Assembly (NCBI GenBank): GCA_045588655.1
Contig: JAZNEP010000022.1
Span: 124,001-188,000 of the forward strand
Source of the DNA: SVFI01 sp045588655
GTDB taxonomy: Bacteria > Bacillota > Clostridia > Lachnospirales > Lachnospiraceae
Length of the DNA: 64,000 nt
Direction of reading: 5' to 3'
The translations under genes and the position numbers were made by a program. Shown in pieces: positions 35,257-45,273 of the stretch; the first letter of the stretch is position 1, and every line of letters begins with the position of its first letter. The notes beneath the pieces are model-generated. The model did not search any database. It was not told the DNA's origin and saw only the letters and a list, made by a program, of their open reading frames with translations.

Positions 35257-35849
35257 TGGAGTATAGCGCAGGATTAACATCAAAACTTTTTTGGTTACAA
35301 GAAGCTAGAAAGACAGCATCATATATTGTTGAAGGCTATGATAAGGCAGAAATTAAGAAGATTGCGTGGGAAGAGAATATTTATCAAGTGAAAGCAGAAT
35401 ACCGTGCGTATGAAGTTTTAAATGGTACATACAGAAGGGTGTCTTTGTTGCCGGTAGATGTGTTAAAAGTATTCATTTCATGTGATATAGCAACGGCAAA
35501 GGTAATTAATCTTATTTCAATTCTTATGGATAGCAGATTATTCTTTGAATTTATGCATGAAGTGTTTAGTGAGAAAATAAGACTTGGCGAAAAAGAGATT
35601 GCAGATAGGGATTTGAATGTGTTCTTTTCGGATAAAGCATTGCAAAGTGATGTTGTAGCCGGATGGACAGACGTGGCGATAAAGAAGTTGAAACAGTGTA
35701 TTACAAGAATGTTGTTTGAAGCAGGGATGCTCGACAGCAGTGCCAAGCCTAGAATGATTCTTCCGGTGCATATAGATTACCGATTGGAAGAATTGCTGAA
35801 ATCAAATGGATTAGAAGCATATCTGAATGCAGTAAGAGGAGTGAGATAA
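35256..35849 (+). CDS. brxA: BrxA, DUF1819 family
   Basis: A 197-residue protein with the DUF1819 signature: YSAGLTSKLFWLQEARKTASYI at the start, LPVDVLKVFISCDIATAKVINLISIL in the middle, and an ALQSDVVAGWTDVAIKKLKQCITRMLFEAGML block near the C-terminus. BrxA is a small helical, DNA-binding component of type 1 BREX phage defence. It follows the HTH gene with a one-base overlap and precedes brxB by one base, as in canonical operons. Confidence 0.93.
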   Translation: MEYSAGLTSKLFWLQEARKTASYIVEGYDKAEIKKIAWEENIYQVKAEYRAYEVLNGTYRRVSLLPVDVLKVFISCDIATAKVINLISILMDSRLFFEFMHEVFSEKIRLGEKEIADRDLNVFFSDKALQSDVVAGWTDVAIKKLKQCITRMLFEAGMLDSSAKPRMILPVHIDYRLEELLKSNGLEAYLNAVRGVR

Positions 35850-35850
35850 G

Positions 35851-36432
35851 ATGGCTGGATTAGATGAAAGATTAAATCTCATAGAAGAGAAAATATCTGA
35901 GAAATCATTCCGTGAAAATAAAGGACTTGGAAATGAAGTTGGATATTATATCTTTGATTATAACCCAAGAGAAGAGTTGTTTGTAAGAAGTCATATCCAG
36001 TATCTTAAGAACAAAATCAATAGTAGCAATAAAGGGTTTAAGATTATTGAATTTGATTTGTTTCACCTGATGATAGAGGTGCTCGAAGAGGAAGGCTATC
36101 TAGAAGCATTCTTTGATTTAGAAAAAGAGAATGGTTTCTTTGATATGGCGGATAACCTTGTTGAAACATTAGGACTTGATGAAACGAACGAACTGAACCT
36201 CATTATTACGAAAATAATGCAGACAGATTTAACTGATAGCGTAGTGTTCTTGACCGGAGTTGGCAAGTGCCATCCGATTATTGCAAGTCATAATATTCTC
36301 AATAACCTGCATCAGGTATTAGATACAGTTCCGGTACTAATGTTTTATCCGGGGGAATATAGCGGACAAGACCTGAAGTTGTTCGGAACTATGGATACAC
36401 ACAATTATTACAGAGCGTTTAAACTTGTATAA
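35851..36432 (+). CDS. brxB: BrxB, DUF1788 family
   Basis: A 193-residue DUF1788 protein: IFDYNPREELFVRSHIQYLKNKI, then VVFLTGVGKCHPIIASHNILNNLHQ and PVLMFYPGEYSGQDLKLFG. BrxB is a required but biochemically unclear component of type 1 BREX, likely part of the BrxB-BrxC-PglZ complex. Its position between brxA and brxC is standard. Confidence 0.93.
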   Translation: MAGLDERLNLIEEKISEKSFRENKGLGNEVGYYIFDYNPREELFVRSHIQYLKNKINSSNKGFKIIEFDLFHLMIEVLEEEGYLEAFFDLEKENGFFDMADNLVETLGLDETNELNLIITKIMQTDLTDSVVFLTGVGKCHPIIASHNILNNLHQVLDTVPVLMFYPGEYSGQDLKLFGTMDTHNYYRAFKLV

Positions 36433-36449
36433 GTCGGAGGAAAGAGATT

Positions 36450-39400
36450 ATGCAGATTAGAGATATGTTTGAAAAGCAGATTGACCGTGATATTAAGGGT
36501 GTTATCAAAGTAGGACAGTCTGATGAAGAAAATATCTATCAGGAGTTAGATGAATATGTGGTTACCAGAGAGTTGTTGAAGCATTTCCGTGACTTCTTTG
36601 AAAACTATGAGAAAGGTATTCATAATAATACAGATAAGATGGGCGTGTGGATTTCCGGTTTCTTCGGAAGTGGTAAGTCACATTTTTTGAAGATTTTATC
36701 TTATCTGTTACAGAATAGTGTAGTTGAGGGCAAGAGGGCTATCGAATATTTTACCGATGGCAAAAAGATTGATGACCCGATGCTTATTGCTAAGATGACT
36801 AATTCAGGCAATATATCTTCGGATGTAATGCTTTTCAATATTGATTCAAAAGGTTCTGCAAAGGTAGGCTCGGGTAAAGAGGCTATCGTAGAAGTGTTTA
36901 TGAAGGTGTTCAACGAGATGCAGGGATATTGCGGCTCAATTCCTTATCTTGCAGAGTTTGAGCGTCAGTTAGATAACGAAGGTAAATTTGAAGAGTTTAA
37001 GGAAAGATTTGAAGCTAACGCAGGTGCGCCTTGGGAAAAGAAGAGACAGGCGTTTGCTGTTATTCAGGATAAGGTTGTAAAGACTATCGTAGAGATGGAC
37101 TTTATGAGTGAAGAAGCTGCACGTAATTGGTGCAAGACTGCAAAAGCAAATTATGACCTTAGTATCGAAAAATTTGTGTCTTTGGTGAAAGAATACTGTG
37201 TAAAGAAAGGTCCAAATCATCATGTTATATTCCTTGTAGATGAAATTGGTCAGTATATTGCTGATGACACTCAGCTGATGCTTAACTTACAGACTATCGT
37301 AGAAGATTTGGGAACTGCTTGCCGTGGTAAGGCATGGGTTATTGTCACCAGTCAGGAAGATATTGATTCAATTACAAAGACAAAGGGAAATGACTTCTCA
37401 AAGATTCAGGGTAGATTTGATACCAGATTATCTCTTTCTGCATCCAATGTGGATGAGGTTATCAGAAAGCGTGTGCTTGATAAGAACGAAACAGCGAAGC
37501 AGACCTTACGCTTGGTGTATGACCAGAAGGAATCTATTATCAAGAATTTGATTACATTTACTGCAGATACAGCAGATAAGAAACTGTATGAGGATAGAGG
37601 AGATTTTGCAGACTGCTATCCATTCATTCCTTATCAGTTCAATTTGCTTGGACAGGTGTTGACGGCCATTAGAACGCATGGTGCAAGTGGAAAGCACTTG
37701 TCTGATCAGTCACGTTCCATGCTGGCTTTGTTCCAGGAATCTGCAATTAGAATAATGGATGAAGAAACCGGAGTGCTTGTTCCATTCAGTTACTTCTACA
37801 ATCCGTTACATAAGTTTGTGGATCATCAGCACAGTCAGGTTATTAGTACAGCTGAAACAATAAGAAGCTTGGAAGAGTTCGATGTGGAACTCTTAAAAGT
37901 GCTGTTCATGATTAAGTATGTAAAAGAAATCAAGGCAAATGTAGATAACCTTACGACACTTATGATTTCTAATATTGAGGATGATAGAATTGCAGTTCGT
38001 TCCAAGGTGGAAGATTCTCTTAAGAGATTGATTAAGGAAACACTGGTACAGAAGAATGGCGAAATTTATATCTTCCTTACCAACGAAGAGCAGGAGATTA
38101 ACAATGCTATCAACAATGAAACAGTAGAAATGGGAGAAATCATTGGAGAAGCATCTACTGTTATCTTTGAGGAAATCTACACAGAGAAGAAGTATAGATA
38201 TAGCAACAGATATATGTTCCCGTTCAATCAGAAGGTGGATGACAGATTCTTCAAGGGAAATCAGTCTAATGATATCGGTATTACAATTATCACACCTTAT
38301 GGTGGAGACTACACAGATTCTGCGCTTCGCATGATGTCTGTATCGGAGCAGGCTGTTATCGTGAAGCTGCCGAATGATAGTACATTCCTTGATGAGATTA
38401 CAGATTCTATCAAGATTTATAAGTTCCTGAATAAGAATGCGGCAGGAGCAAGAGGCAGTTTTGATAGTATTCGTAGAGCGAAAGAGGACGAGCGAATTGA
38501 AAAGAAAGACCGTATTCGTATCTTTATCGAAGATGCATTGAAAAATGCGGATATCTATGTAAATGGCGACAAGGCAAATGTTTCTTCCAGAGAAGCTTCT
38601 GCAAGATTGAATGAGGCACTTGGCAAGCTGGTAGCAAAGCAGTACAGCAAGCTTACTTACATGGAAACTGCACCGGAACTTTCTGACATTGCTGCAATTT
38701 TCAATGACGGAAGCGGACAGATGACCTTCCTTGGAACGAGCGATACTACACCAAACAAGCTTGCATTGGATGAGGTTGTTAGTGTGATTGCATTAAATAA
38801 TCAGAGACATATGAAAACTTCCCTTAAATCATTGCAGGACAAATTTATGGCGGCTCCGTATGGATTTGACCCTAAAGACGTGCAGTGGTTAGTTGCTATG
38901 CTCTTTAAGATGGGAAAAGTAGCTCTTACAATTAATAGCCAGACATTATCCTTGCTAGCAAATAACAAAGAGGAATTGGTGCGCTATATTACGAAGCGTG
39001 AATACGTTGAGAAGCTTTTAATAGATATCAGAGAAAGAGCAACGGATGGACAGATTCGTTCTGTAAAAGAAGTACTCAAGGATTACTTTGGAATTACGGT
39101 GTCTAGTGATGATGATGATGTGATTATGAAGCAATTCCAGACATATGCGAAGAAGAAGCTGGATGAATTTACAGATATCATGGTGGAGTACCGTGTTAAT
39201 GCAAAGCTTCCATGCAAGAATCTTATGGAAAAAGCTAAGAAGGAACTGGATGAAATCGTAGCAATCAAGGAACCGGTGGAATTCTTTAAAACTGTGGATA
39301 GATGCAGAGATGATTTGCTGGATAGTGCAGAAGATACAGCTCCGGTATTTGATTTCTTTAGAGGCGAGCAGAAGAATATCTTTGAAAAGGCATTAAAGTA

Positions 39401-40043
39401 TATCAAGATTTTTGATAACAGTAAGACCTATGTCAGAGAGCAGGAAATCATTGATTTGGTAGGCAAGATTGAAGCGGTAGTAAACATGAATACTCCGTTC
39501 GGTCAGATTCATACCTTGCCGGAATTGATGGATAAGTTTATCAGTTTGTACGGAACACTGCTTGATAAAGAAGCAAAAGAGATGGAACCTATTGTGTCTG
39601 ATGACTATAAAAAGGTCATGGATGTATTGGAATCAAAGCCTTTTGCAGATGTGTTTAGAAGCAGATTTGCAACGAAGTTTGAGGAACTTAGGAAGAAGCT
39701 GGATGCATCTAACGAGATTGCAGGAGTAAAGAACATCAAATTAGAGAGCGACACTTTAAAGCTGCGCTGCTTGGATGAAATTGAGGAGTATGAAAGAACT
39801 CATCAGCCGAAGCCTGTCACTCCTCCGGTCACACCGCCAACAGGTGGTGGCATGCCGGTGACTCCGCCGGTTGATGTTCCTATCACTCCTTCTAAGAGAA
39901 GAAAGAATGTTTCTATCAGCAATATGGCAGGAGCAAGAACTTATTCTCTTGAAACAGAAGCGGATATTGACAAGTTCTTAGCAGGAATGAAACAGAAGTT
40001 AATGGCTGAGTTAGAGGAAAATACGATTATTACATTGAGCTAA
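36450..40043 (+). CDS. brxC: BrxC, BREX ATPase
   Basis: A 1197-residue ATPase at the full BrxC length. It opens with RDMFEKQIDRDIKGVIKVGQ, typical of the family, and has Walker A GFFGSGKS (residues about 70-77) and an FLVDEIGQY Walker B (near 265). A proline-rich linker precedes the last 60 residues. BrxC is thought to couple ATP use to recognition or modification in the BREX complex. GGAGG is well placed, and pglX follows 22 bases later. Confidence 0.95.
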   Translation: MQIRDMFEKQIDRDIKGVIKVGQSDEENIYQELDEYVVTRELLKHFRDFFENYEKGIHNNTDKMGVWISGFFGSGKSHFLKILSYLLQNSVVEGKRAIEYFTDGKKIDDPMLIAKMTNSGNISSDVMLFNIDSKGSAKVGSGKEAIVEVFMKVFNEMQGYCGSIPYLAEFERQLDNEGKFEEFKERFEANAGAPWEKKRQAFAVIQDKVVKTIVEMDFMSEEAARNWCKTAKANYDLSIEKFVSLVKEYCVKKGPNHHVIFLVDEIGQYIADDTQLMLNLQTIVEDLGTACRGKAWVIVTSQEDIDSITKTKGNDFSKIQGRFDTRLSLSASNVDEVIRKRVLDKNETAKQTLRLVYDQKESIIKNLITFTADTADKKLYEDRGDFADCYPFIPYQFNLLGQVLTAIRTHGASGKHLSDQSRSMLALFQESAIRIMDEETGVLVPFSYFYNPLHKFVDHQHSQVISTAETIRSLEEFDVELLKVLFMIKYVKEIKANVDNLTTLMISNIEDDRIAVRSKVEDSLKRLIKETLVQKNGEIYIFLTNEEQEINNAINNETVEMGEIIGEASTVIFEEIYTEKKYRYSNRYMFPFNQKVDDRFFKGNQSNDIGITIITPYGGDYTDSALRMMSVSEQAVIVKLPNDSTFLDEITDSIKIYKFLNKNAAGARGSFDSIRRAKEDERIEKKDRIRIFIEDALKNADIYVNGDKANVSSREASARLNEALGKLVAKQYSKLTYMETAPELSDIAAIFNDGSGQMTFLGTSDTTPNKLALDEVVSVIALNNQRHMKTSLKSLQDKFMAAPYGFDPKDVQWLVAMLFKMGKVALTINSQTLSLLANNKEELVRYITKREYVEKLLIDIRERATDGQIRSVKEVLKDYFGITVSSDDDDVIMKQFQTYAKKKLDEFTDIMVEYRVNAKLPCKNLMEKAKKELDEIVAIKEPVEFFKTVDRCRDDLLDSAEDTAPVFDFFRGEQKNIFEKALKYIKIFDNSKTYVREQEIIDLVGKIEAVVNMNTPFGQIHTLPELMDKFISLYGTLLDKEAKEMEPIVSDDYKKVMDVLESKPFADVFRSRFATKFEELRKKLDASNEIAGVKNIKLESDTLKLRCLDEIEEYERTHQPKPVTPPVTPPTGGGMPVTPPVDVPITPSKRRKNVSISNMAGARTYSLETEADIDKFLAGMKQKLMAELEENTIITLS

Positions 40044-40065
40044 CGCTCATTTGGAGGTTAAGTGC

Positions 40066-43000
40066 ATGAACAAGAATGCGATAAAGAAGTTTGCAATTGA
40101 AGCGAGAAAGAAGTTAATAGCGTCAGTATCGGATAGAGCAGGTATGCTTGGTATTACACCAGAGGGATGCAGTGAGCCAATTTCTAAGGGAACTGATTTT
40201 GAAGTGTATAAGACAGTTGCCGGGACAGAAGTTACCCTTGGCAGAGCTCAGTGTGAGCAGAGACGCAAATTAAAAGAACAGATTGAAGCAAGAGGTTTTG
40301 AAGCGGTGGTAGAGGAAGTTGCCTACACTTGGTTCAACAGAATCTGTGCTATTCGTTTTATGGAAGTTAACGATTATCTTCCTACAAGAGTTCGTGTGCT
40401 TTCCTCTGAAAAAGAGGGAAAGAATGAGCCGGATATTGTAACACAGGCTCCGGATGTGGATTTAGATTTCGCAGATAAAGAACGAGAGTATATTTTAGAA
40501 TGCAAGATGAACAACAAGTTGGATGAACTGTTCAAGATGTTGTTTATTAAGCAATGCAATAAATTATCAGAGATTCTTCCAGAACTGTTCGAAGCGACAG
40601 AAGATTATACGGAGATGCTTCTGAATATCTCCTACACAAATAAAGACGATGTTATCAGTATGCTTGTGAATCCAGATACCGGTATCCCGGAAGCAGATTT
40701 TAATGTGTCTACAATCGGAGAGGATGGACAGCCTACAGGCCAGGTGGAAATTATCGGATGGTTGTATCAGTATTATAATACCGAACTTAAAGATGATACA
40801 TTTGCTCAATTAAAGAAGAATGTGAAGATTAGCAAAGAACGTATACCAGCAGCAACGCAGTTATTTACTCCGGATTGGATTGTGCGTTATATGGTTGAAA
40901 ATTCTGTGGGTAGAATTTGGATTGAACATTTGCGTGCAGTTGATTCGTCCGTGAATGAAAAAGAAGTGGCAGAGAGATTCGGTTGGAAATATTATCTTCC
41001 GGAAGCTGAACAAGAAGCAGATGTAAATGTAAAACTTGCTGAAATTAGAATATCATATAAAGATTTGAAGCCGGAAGACATTACTTGTATTGATCCTTGT
41101 ATGGGTAGTGGTCATATTCTTGTGGCTATGTTTGATGTGCTTATGGATATTTATAAGAGTGCTGGATATAGTGAAAGAGATGCTGCATTTGAGATTGTAG
41201 AGCATAATATTCATGGATTAGACATCGATAAAAGAGCATATCAGTTGGCATATTTTGCGATTATGATGAAAGGCAGACAGTATAATCGTCGTTTTTTTAA
41301 TGGGAAAGTAAATAATGAAGGGGATAGAAAACAAGTTGAAACAAAAGTATTTGTTATAGGAGAAAGTAATCTTATTAATCGACAGCATTTGAATTATTTT
41401 GGCACTGATATATCTGTAAGCGATAGAAATGAAGTACTTAACGAAATGAATTTGTTTTTGAATGAGTTTCTTGATGCATCTTCATATGGTTCTGTTGTAC
41501 ATATAAATAAATATAATTGGGAGATATTAAAAAAATTTATTGCAACAAATCCGACGAACGAGCAAATTGATATTTTTACACTGGGCTTGGAAAATACAAG
41601 AAAAAAATTGAACAGCTTGATTAATATTGGTATGGTGTTGTCTCAATGTTATGATGTGGTGGTTACAAATCCTCCTTATATGGGCATAAGTAACGCAAAT
41701 GCGAAATTGGTAAAGTTTGCAAAAAAGGAATTTCCAGATTCATATTCTGATTTAAGTACAATGTTTATGGAAAAAACTATGCATATGTGTAGAAAGCACG
41801 GATTTATGGCAATGATAAATATTCCATCTTGGATGTTTATTGGTAGCTATGAAAATATGCGAAAAACTTTTCTTGAAAAATATTGTGTATGCAATATGCT
41901 ACATTTTGCAAGGGGAGTATTTGGTTCGGATTTTGGAACAACTGGATTTGTGTATAGGGCTAGTAAAATAAAAAATTATTATGCGAAATACAAAGCTTTA
42001 TTTAGAACGCAGGGGACTATTGATTCAGTTGAAGAAAAAGAAAAGATGTTTTTTGATGATAATAATTTGTTTATTAAGAATCAAGAAAAATTCGAAAAGA
42101 TTCCAGGATATACTATGGCATATTGGATTTCTGATAACGAATTAGATATCTTTTCTAATTCTAAATTACTAGAAACAATTTCTCCACCTCGAACAGGTAT
42201 GATGACCACTGATAATAATCGCTTTTTGAGATATTGGCACGAGGTAAATATAACGAATATCGGTCTGAATATTCCAAGTATTGAAAAATCGATATTGTCT
42301 GAAAAAAAATGGTTTCCTTATAACAAAGGCGGAGATTTTAGGCGTTGGTATGGAAATAGAATATATGTAGTTAACTGGAAGAATGGCGGAGAAGATATTT
42401 ATAACGCAGGCATGACATCATTTCGAGGCAAGGATTATTATTTTAAAGAAGGTATAACGTGGTCAATTTTTGGATTTAATAATTTTGCTGCAAGGTACAC
42501 ACCGATAGGAGCGATATTTGATATAGGCGGTACATCTACTTTTCCAAGTGGAGACATACAAAAATATATTTTGGCATTACTCAACTCGAAGATTGCATTT
42601 GAATATATATCGATTGTAAATCCCACTGTTAATATTCAAAATGGTGATATTAAGAGAATTCCCTTTATTTTGAGCAGCGAGTTGAAGGATAAAATAGACA
42701 ATCTTTGCTCAGCGTGTGTAGAAGAATCTAAGGCAGACTGGGACTCGTATGAAAATTCTTGGGAATTTAAAAAACATCCTTTGGTGCAATATGCATCTTT
42801 TACTCCACAAGAAATCACAGCAGATAAAGCAAGACATATTTCCGATATGGGACTGATTCGAGATGCTTATGAATTGTGGAATGATAAATGTAAAAGTAGA
42901 TTCAATCAATTAAAAGCTAATGAAGAAGAACTGAATCGTATTTTTATTGAGATATATGGATTGCAGGATGAATTAACACCGGATGTCGAGGATAAAGATA

Positions 43001-43776
43001 TTACAGTCCGTAAGGCTGATTTACAGAGAGATATTAAAAGTTTACTTTCCTATGCAGTCGGTTGTATGTTTGGCAGATATTCTCTTGATTGCGAAGGTAT
43101 TGCATACGCTGGAGGTGAATGGGACGATAGTAAATATGTAACATTTATTCCAAATAAAGATAACTGCATTCCTATTACGGATGATGAGTATACAGAAGAT
43201 GATATTGTGGGTAGACTGTGTGAATGGTTAAAAAAAGTATATGGGACTGACACGCTGGAGGAGAACCTTGATTTTATTGCAAACGCTCTTGGAAATAAAG
43301 GACAAACAAGTCGAGAAACTATTAGAGAATATTTTGTAAATGATTTTATGGCTGACCATATGAAAATTTATCAAAAACGCCCAATCTATTGGTTATTTGA
43401 TAGCGGAAAAGCAAATGGATTTAAAGCACTTGTATATATGCACAGATACAATGCTGATACGGTTGCTAAGGTGCGTATAGATTATTTGCATAATATTCAA
43501 AAAAGTATTGAGCAGGCTAAGCTAAGTGCGGAATATTTGCGTGATAATGGTAGTGGCGCAGAAAAAGCAAAGGCAACAAAGTTTATAACCAAATATACAA
43601 AGCAATTAGCAGAAATTCATTTGTATGATGAAGCAATGGCACATATTGCAAACCAAAGAATAGATATTGATTTGGATGATGGAGTAAAGATTAATTACGA
43701 AAAGTTCCAAGGGGTCGAAGTTGCACAAGAAGGTAAAAAGGCATTAAAGGTAGACCTTTTGGCAAAAATCAAATAA
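40066..43776 (+). CDS. pglX: PglX, BREX adenine DNA methyltransferase
   Basis: The ATG at 40066 lies 8 bases after GGAGG; a TTG at 40051 overlaps that site. The 1236-residue N6-adenine methyltransferase marks host DNA in BREX and gives the system its sequence specificity. SAM motif I DPCMGSGH is near residue 343 and catalytic NPPY near 536. From about 41100 to 42900 the gene is visibly more AT-rich than its first kilobase (single-line counts of 22-27% GC against 43-52%), so the part including the target recognition region looks exchanged. It is intact. Confidence 0.95.
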   Translation: MNKNAIKKFAIEARKKLIASVSDRAGMLGITPEGCSEPISKGTDFEVYKTVAGTEVTLGRAQCEQRRKLKEQIEARGFEAVVEEVAYTWFNRICAIRFMEVNDYLPTRVRVLSSEKEGKNEPDIVTQAPDVDLDFADKEREYILECKMNNKLDELFKMLFIKQCNKLSEILPELFEATEDYTEMLLNISYTNKDDVISMLVNPDTGIPEADFNVSTIGEDGQPTGQVEIIGWLYQYYNTELKDDTFAQLKKNVKISKERIPAATQLFTPDWIVRYMVENSVGRIWIEHLRAVDSSVNEKEVAERFGWKYYLPEAEQEADVNVKLAEIRISYKDLKPEDITCIDPCMGSGHILVAMFDVLMDIYKSAGYSERDAAFEIVEHNIHGLDIDKRAYQLAYFAIMMKGRQYNRRFFNGKVNNEGDRKQVETKVFVIGESNLINRQHLNYFGTDISVSDRNEVLNEMNLFLNEFLDASSYGSVVHINKYNWEILKKFIATNPTNEQIDIFTLGLENTRKKLNSLINIGMVLSQCYDVVVTNPPYMGISNANAKLVKFAKKEFPDSYSDLSTMFMEKTMHMCRKHGFMAMINIPSWMFIGSYENMRKTFLEKYCVCNMLHFARGVFGSDFGTTGFVYRASKIKNYYAKYKALFRTQGTIDSVEEKEKMFFDDNNLFIKNQEKFEKIPGYTMAYWISDNELDIFSNSKLLETISPPRTGMMTTDNNRFLRYWHEVNITNIGLNIPSIEKSILSEKKWFPYNKGGDFRRWYGNRIYVVNWKNGGEDIYNAGMTSFRGKDYYFKEGITWSIFGFNNFAARYTPIGAIFDIGGTSTFPSGDIQKYILALLNSKIAFEYISIVNPTVNIQNGDIKRIPFILSSELKDKIDNLCSACVEESKADWDSYENSWEFKKHPLVQYASFTPQEITADKARHISDMGLIRDAYELWNDKCKSRFNQLKANEEELNRIFIEIYGLQDELTPDVEDKDITVRKADLQRDIKSLLSYAVGCMFGRYSLDCEGIAYAGGEWDDSKYVTFIPNKDNCIPITDDEYTEDDIVGRLCEWLKKVYGTDTLEENLDFIANALGNKGQTSRETIREYFVNDFMADHMKIYQKRPIYWLFDSGKANGFKALVYMHRYNADTVAKVRIDYLHNIQKSIEQAKLSAEYLRDNGSGAEKAKATKFITKYTKQLAEIHLYDEAMAHIANQRIDIDLDDGVKINYEKFQGVEVAQEGKKALKVDLLAKIK

Positions 43777-43820
43777 GGATAAGTTGGCTGAAACTTTAGT
43801 CTTATTAGGAAGGAAAATGA

Positions 43821-45221
43821 ATGGAAGATATTTTTATTACAGAGTTTTTTGAACTAGATTCGGAATTTGAAGAATTGGGTGTATTTGATTCAATTATCAA
43901 CAGAGACAGTCCGTTTTTTATTAATCTACTTCGACTTAAGGTAAATAAAACTCCGGAATTTCAAGGCTCATATGAAGGAATCAATGATTTCTTTCGTATG
44001 ATAATGTTGTTGTTAGACGGGTCAAATAGTAAAGGAGACAAACTTTATAAGGAAGCTTTGCGACGTTTTCATTTTCCGGGAGTAAGTGGAATAAATCTTG
44101 GTGTTTCAGAAACAGGAATAGATGCAGGTTTTGGACCTATCTTGTCAGAGCAAGTTATTAGTGATGCCTATGATATCGTTAAAGCTGGTTCAAAACAACC
44201 GGAGATATTTCAATTAGTTGGATTATTTGAAAAAAATGTTTCAGCTGACCGATTGAGTGATATGATAGCAACCATTATTCTTCCGGATATAAGGAGATAC
44301 ACAGTTGCTGTAAACAGAAGATTAAATATAAACGCTGAGAATTACCCTCATATTGAATTTATAGGAGAAATCGCTATAAATCCATATAAGAAATGCGAGT
44401 TACTCTATTTGCCGGAAGAAATTTTACATGAAATACCAATTGCGGATTCATGGAGTGATATTGATAGAGTTATCCACGAAAATCAAGCTATTAGAGATGA
44501 AGTAAATGAAGCTATTGGTAAAGAGTGGAGTAAAATGTGCACGGCGGATAAGAAGGATTATTTGAAAGCGCATATTTTTAAAGATTCCGAACGATGTGGT
44601 AGAATGATAGGTAATTATCGTGAGCAGACGATAGAACCATTTCGGGTTGATAGCAATGCAGATTACTTAGTGTCAAGTACATTTCTGAAAATAAAAAAAG
44701 AAGGTGTCTTTAATGTACTTGCGCACTCTGCAACTAGAGAACTGAGTAGTTGGGAAGCAACGATTGAAATGCTTTCACTATTTAGAGATTGGGTTGAAAA
44801 TAATAAAGGATGGGATGAAATATTGTCGGCATCAACCAGTAGGAGAGAAAAATCTTTACAAAGACTTCTGCATCTTTCTGGGAAACATTTTTGCACTCAA
44901 AATAACATAGATATGACTTTTGAGGCAAATGAAGGTCCGGGTCCGGTTGATTTAAAAATGAGTAGGGGAAATGATAAGACAGTTGTTGAGATAAAGCTTT
45001 CATCCAATGCAGATTATCTTCATGGGTATGAAGTACAAATAGAGGATTATGCCAAGGCAGAAGGAACGTCTCAAAGAGTCTTTGTGTATGTGAAAGTTGG
45101 GAATCCGGGACGAGATAAAAGAATTGAAGAACTTCATGCAAAGAGGCTGTCTGATGGAGATAATCCACCTGAACTTTTTATTATTGACTCTCGAAAACAG
45201 ACATCGGCTAGTAAAAGATAA
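43821..45221 (+). CDS. BREX-inserted PD-(D/E)XK nuclease-like protein
   Basis: A 466-residue protein lying between pglX and pglZ, where standard type 1 loci have nothing. The first 370 residues are not recognised. Near the C-terminus GPGPVDLKMS (about 373) and VVEIKLSS (about 388) form the D-x(n)-E-x-K core of a PD-(D/E)XK restriction-type nuclease, followed by a YEVQIEDYAKAEGTSQRVFVYV helix-strand typical of Mrr-like folds. A nuclease in a BREX operon could act on foreign DNA directly, whereas BREX itself is not known to cut. Spacing on both sides fits cotranscription. Confidence 0.7.
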   Translation: MEDIFITEFFELDSEFEELGVFDSIINRDSPFFINLLRLKVNKTPEFQGSYEGINDFFRMIMLLLDGSNSKGDKLYKEALRRFHFPGVSGINLGVSETGIDAGFGPILSEQVISDAYDIVKAGSKQPEIFQLVGLFEKNVSADRLSDMIATIILPDIRRYTVAVNRRLNINAENYPHIEFIGEIAINPYKKCELLYLPEEILHEIPIADSWSDIDRVIHENQAIRDEVNEAIGKEWSKMCTADKKDYLKAHIFKDSERCGRMIGNYREQTIEPFRVDSNADYLVSSTFLKIKKEGVFNVLAHSATRELSSWEATIEMLSLFRDWVENNKGWDEILSASTSRREKSLQRLLHLSGKHFCTQNNIDMTFEANEGPGPVDLKMSRGNDKTVVEIKLSSNADYLHGYEVQIEDYAKAEGTSQRVFVYVKVGNPGRDKRIEELHAKRLSDGDNPPELFIIDSRKQTSASKR

Positions 45222-45273
45222 TGTAAATTAAATTGTGCAGACTGCCTGCACAAATAAAGTAGAAGGTGACAAC

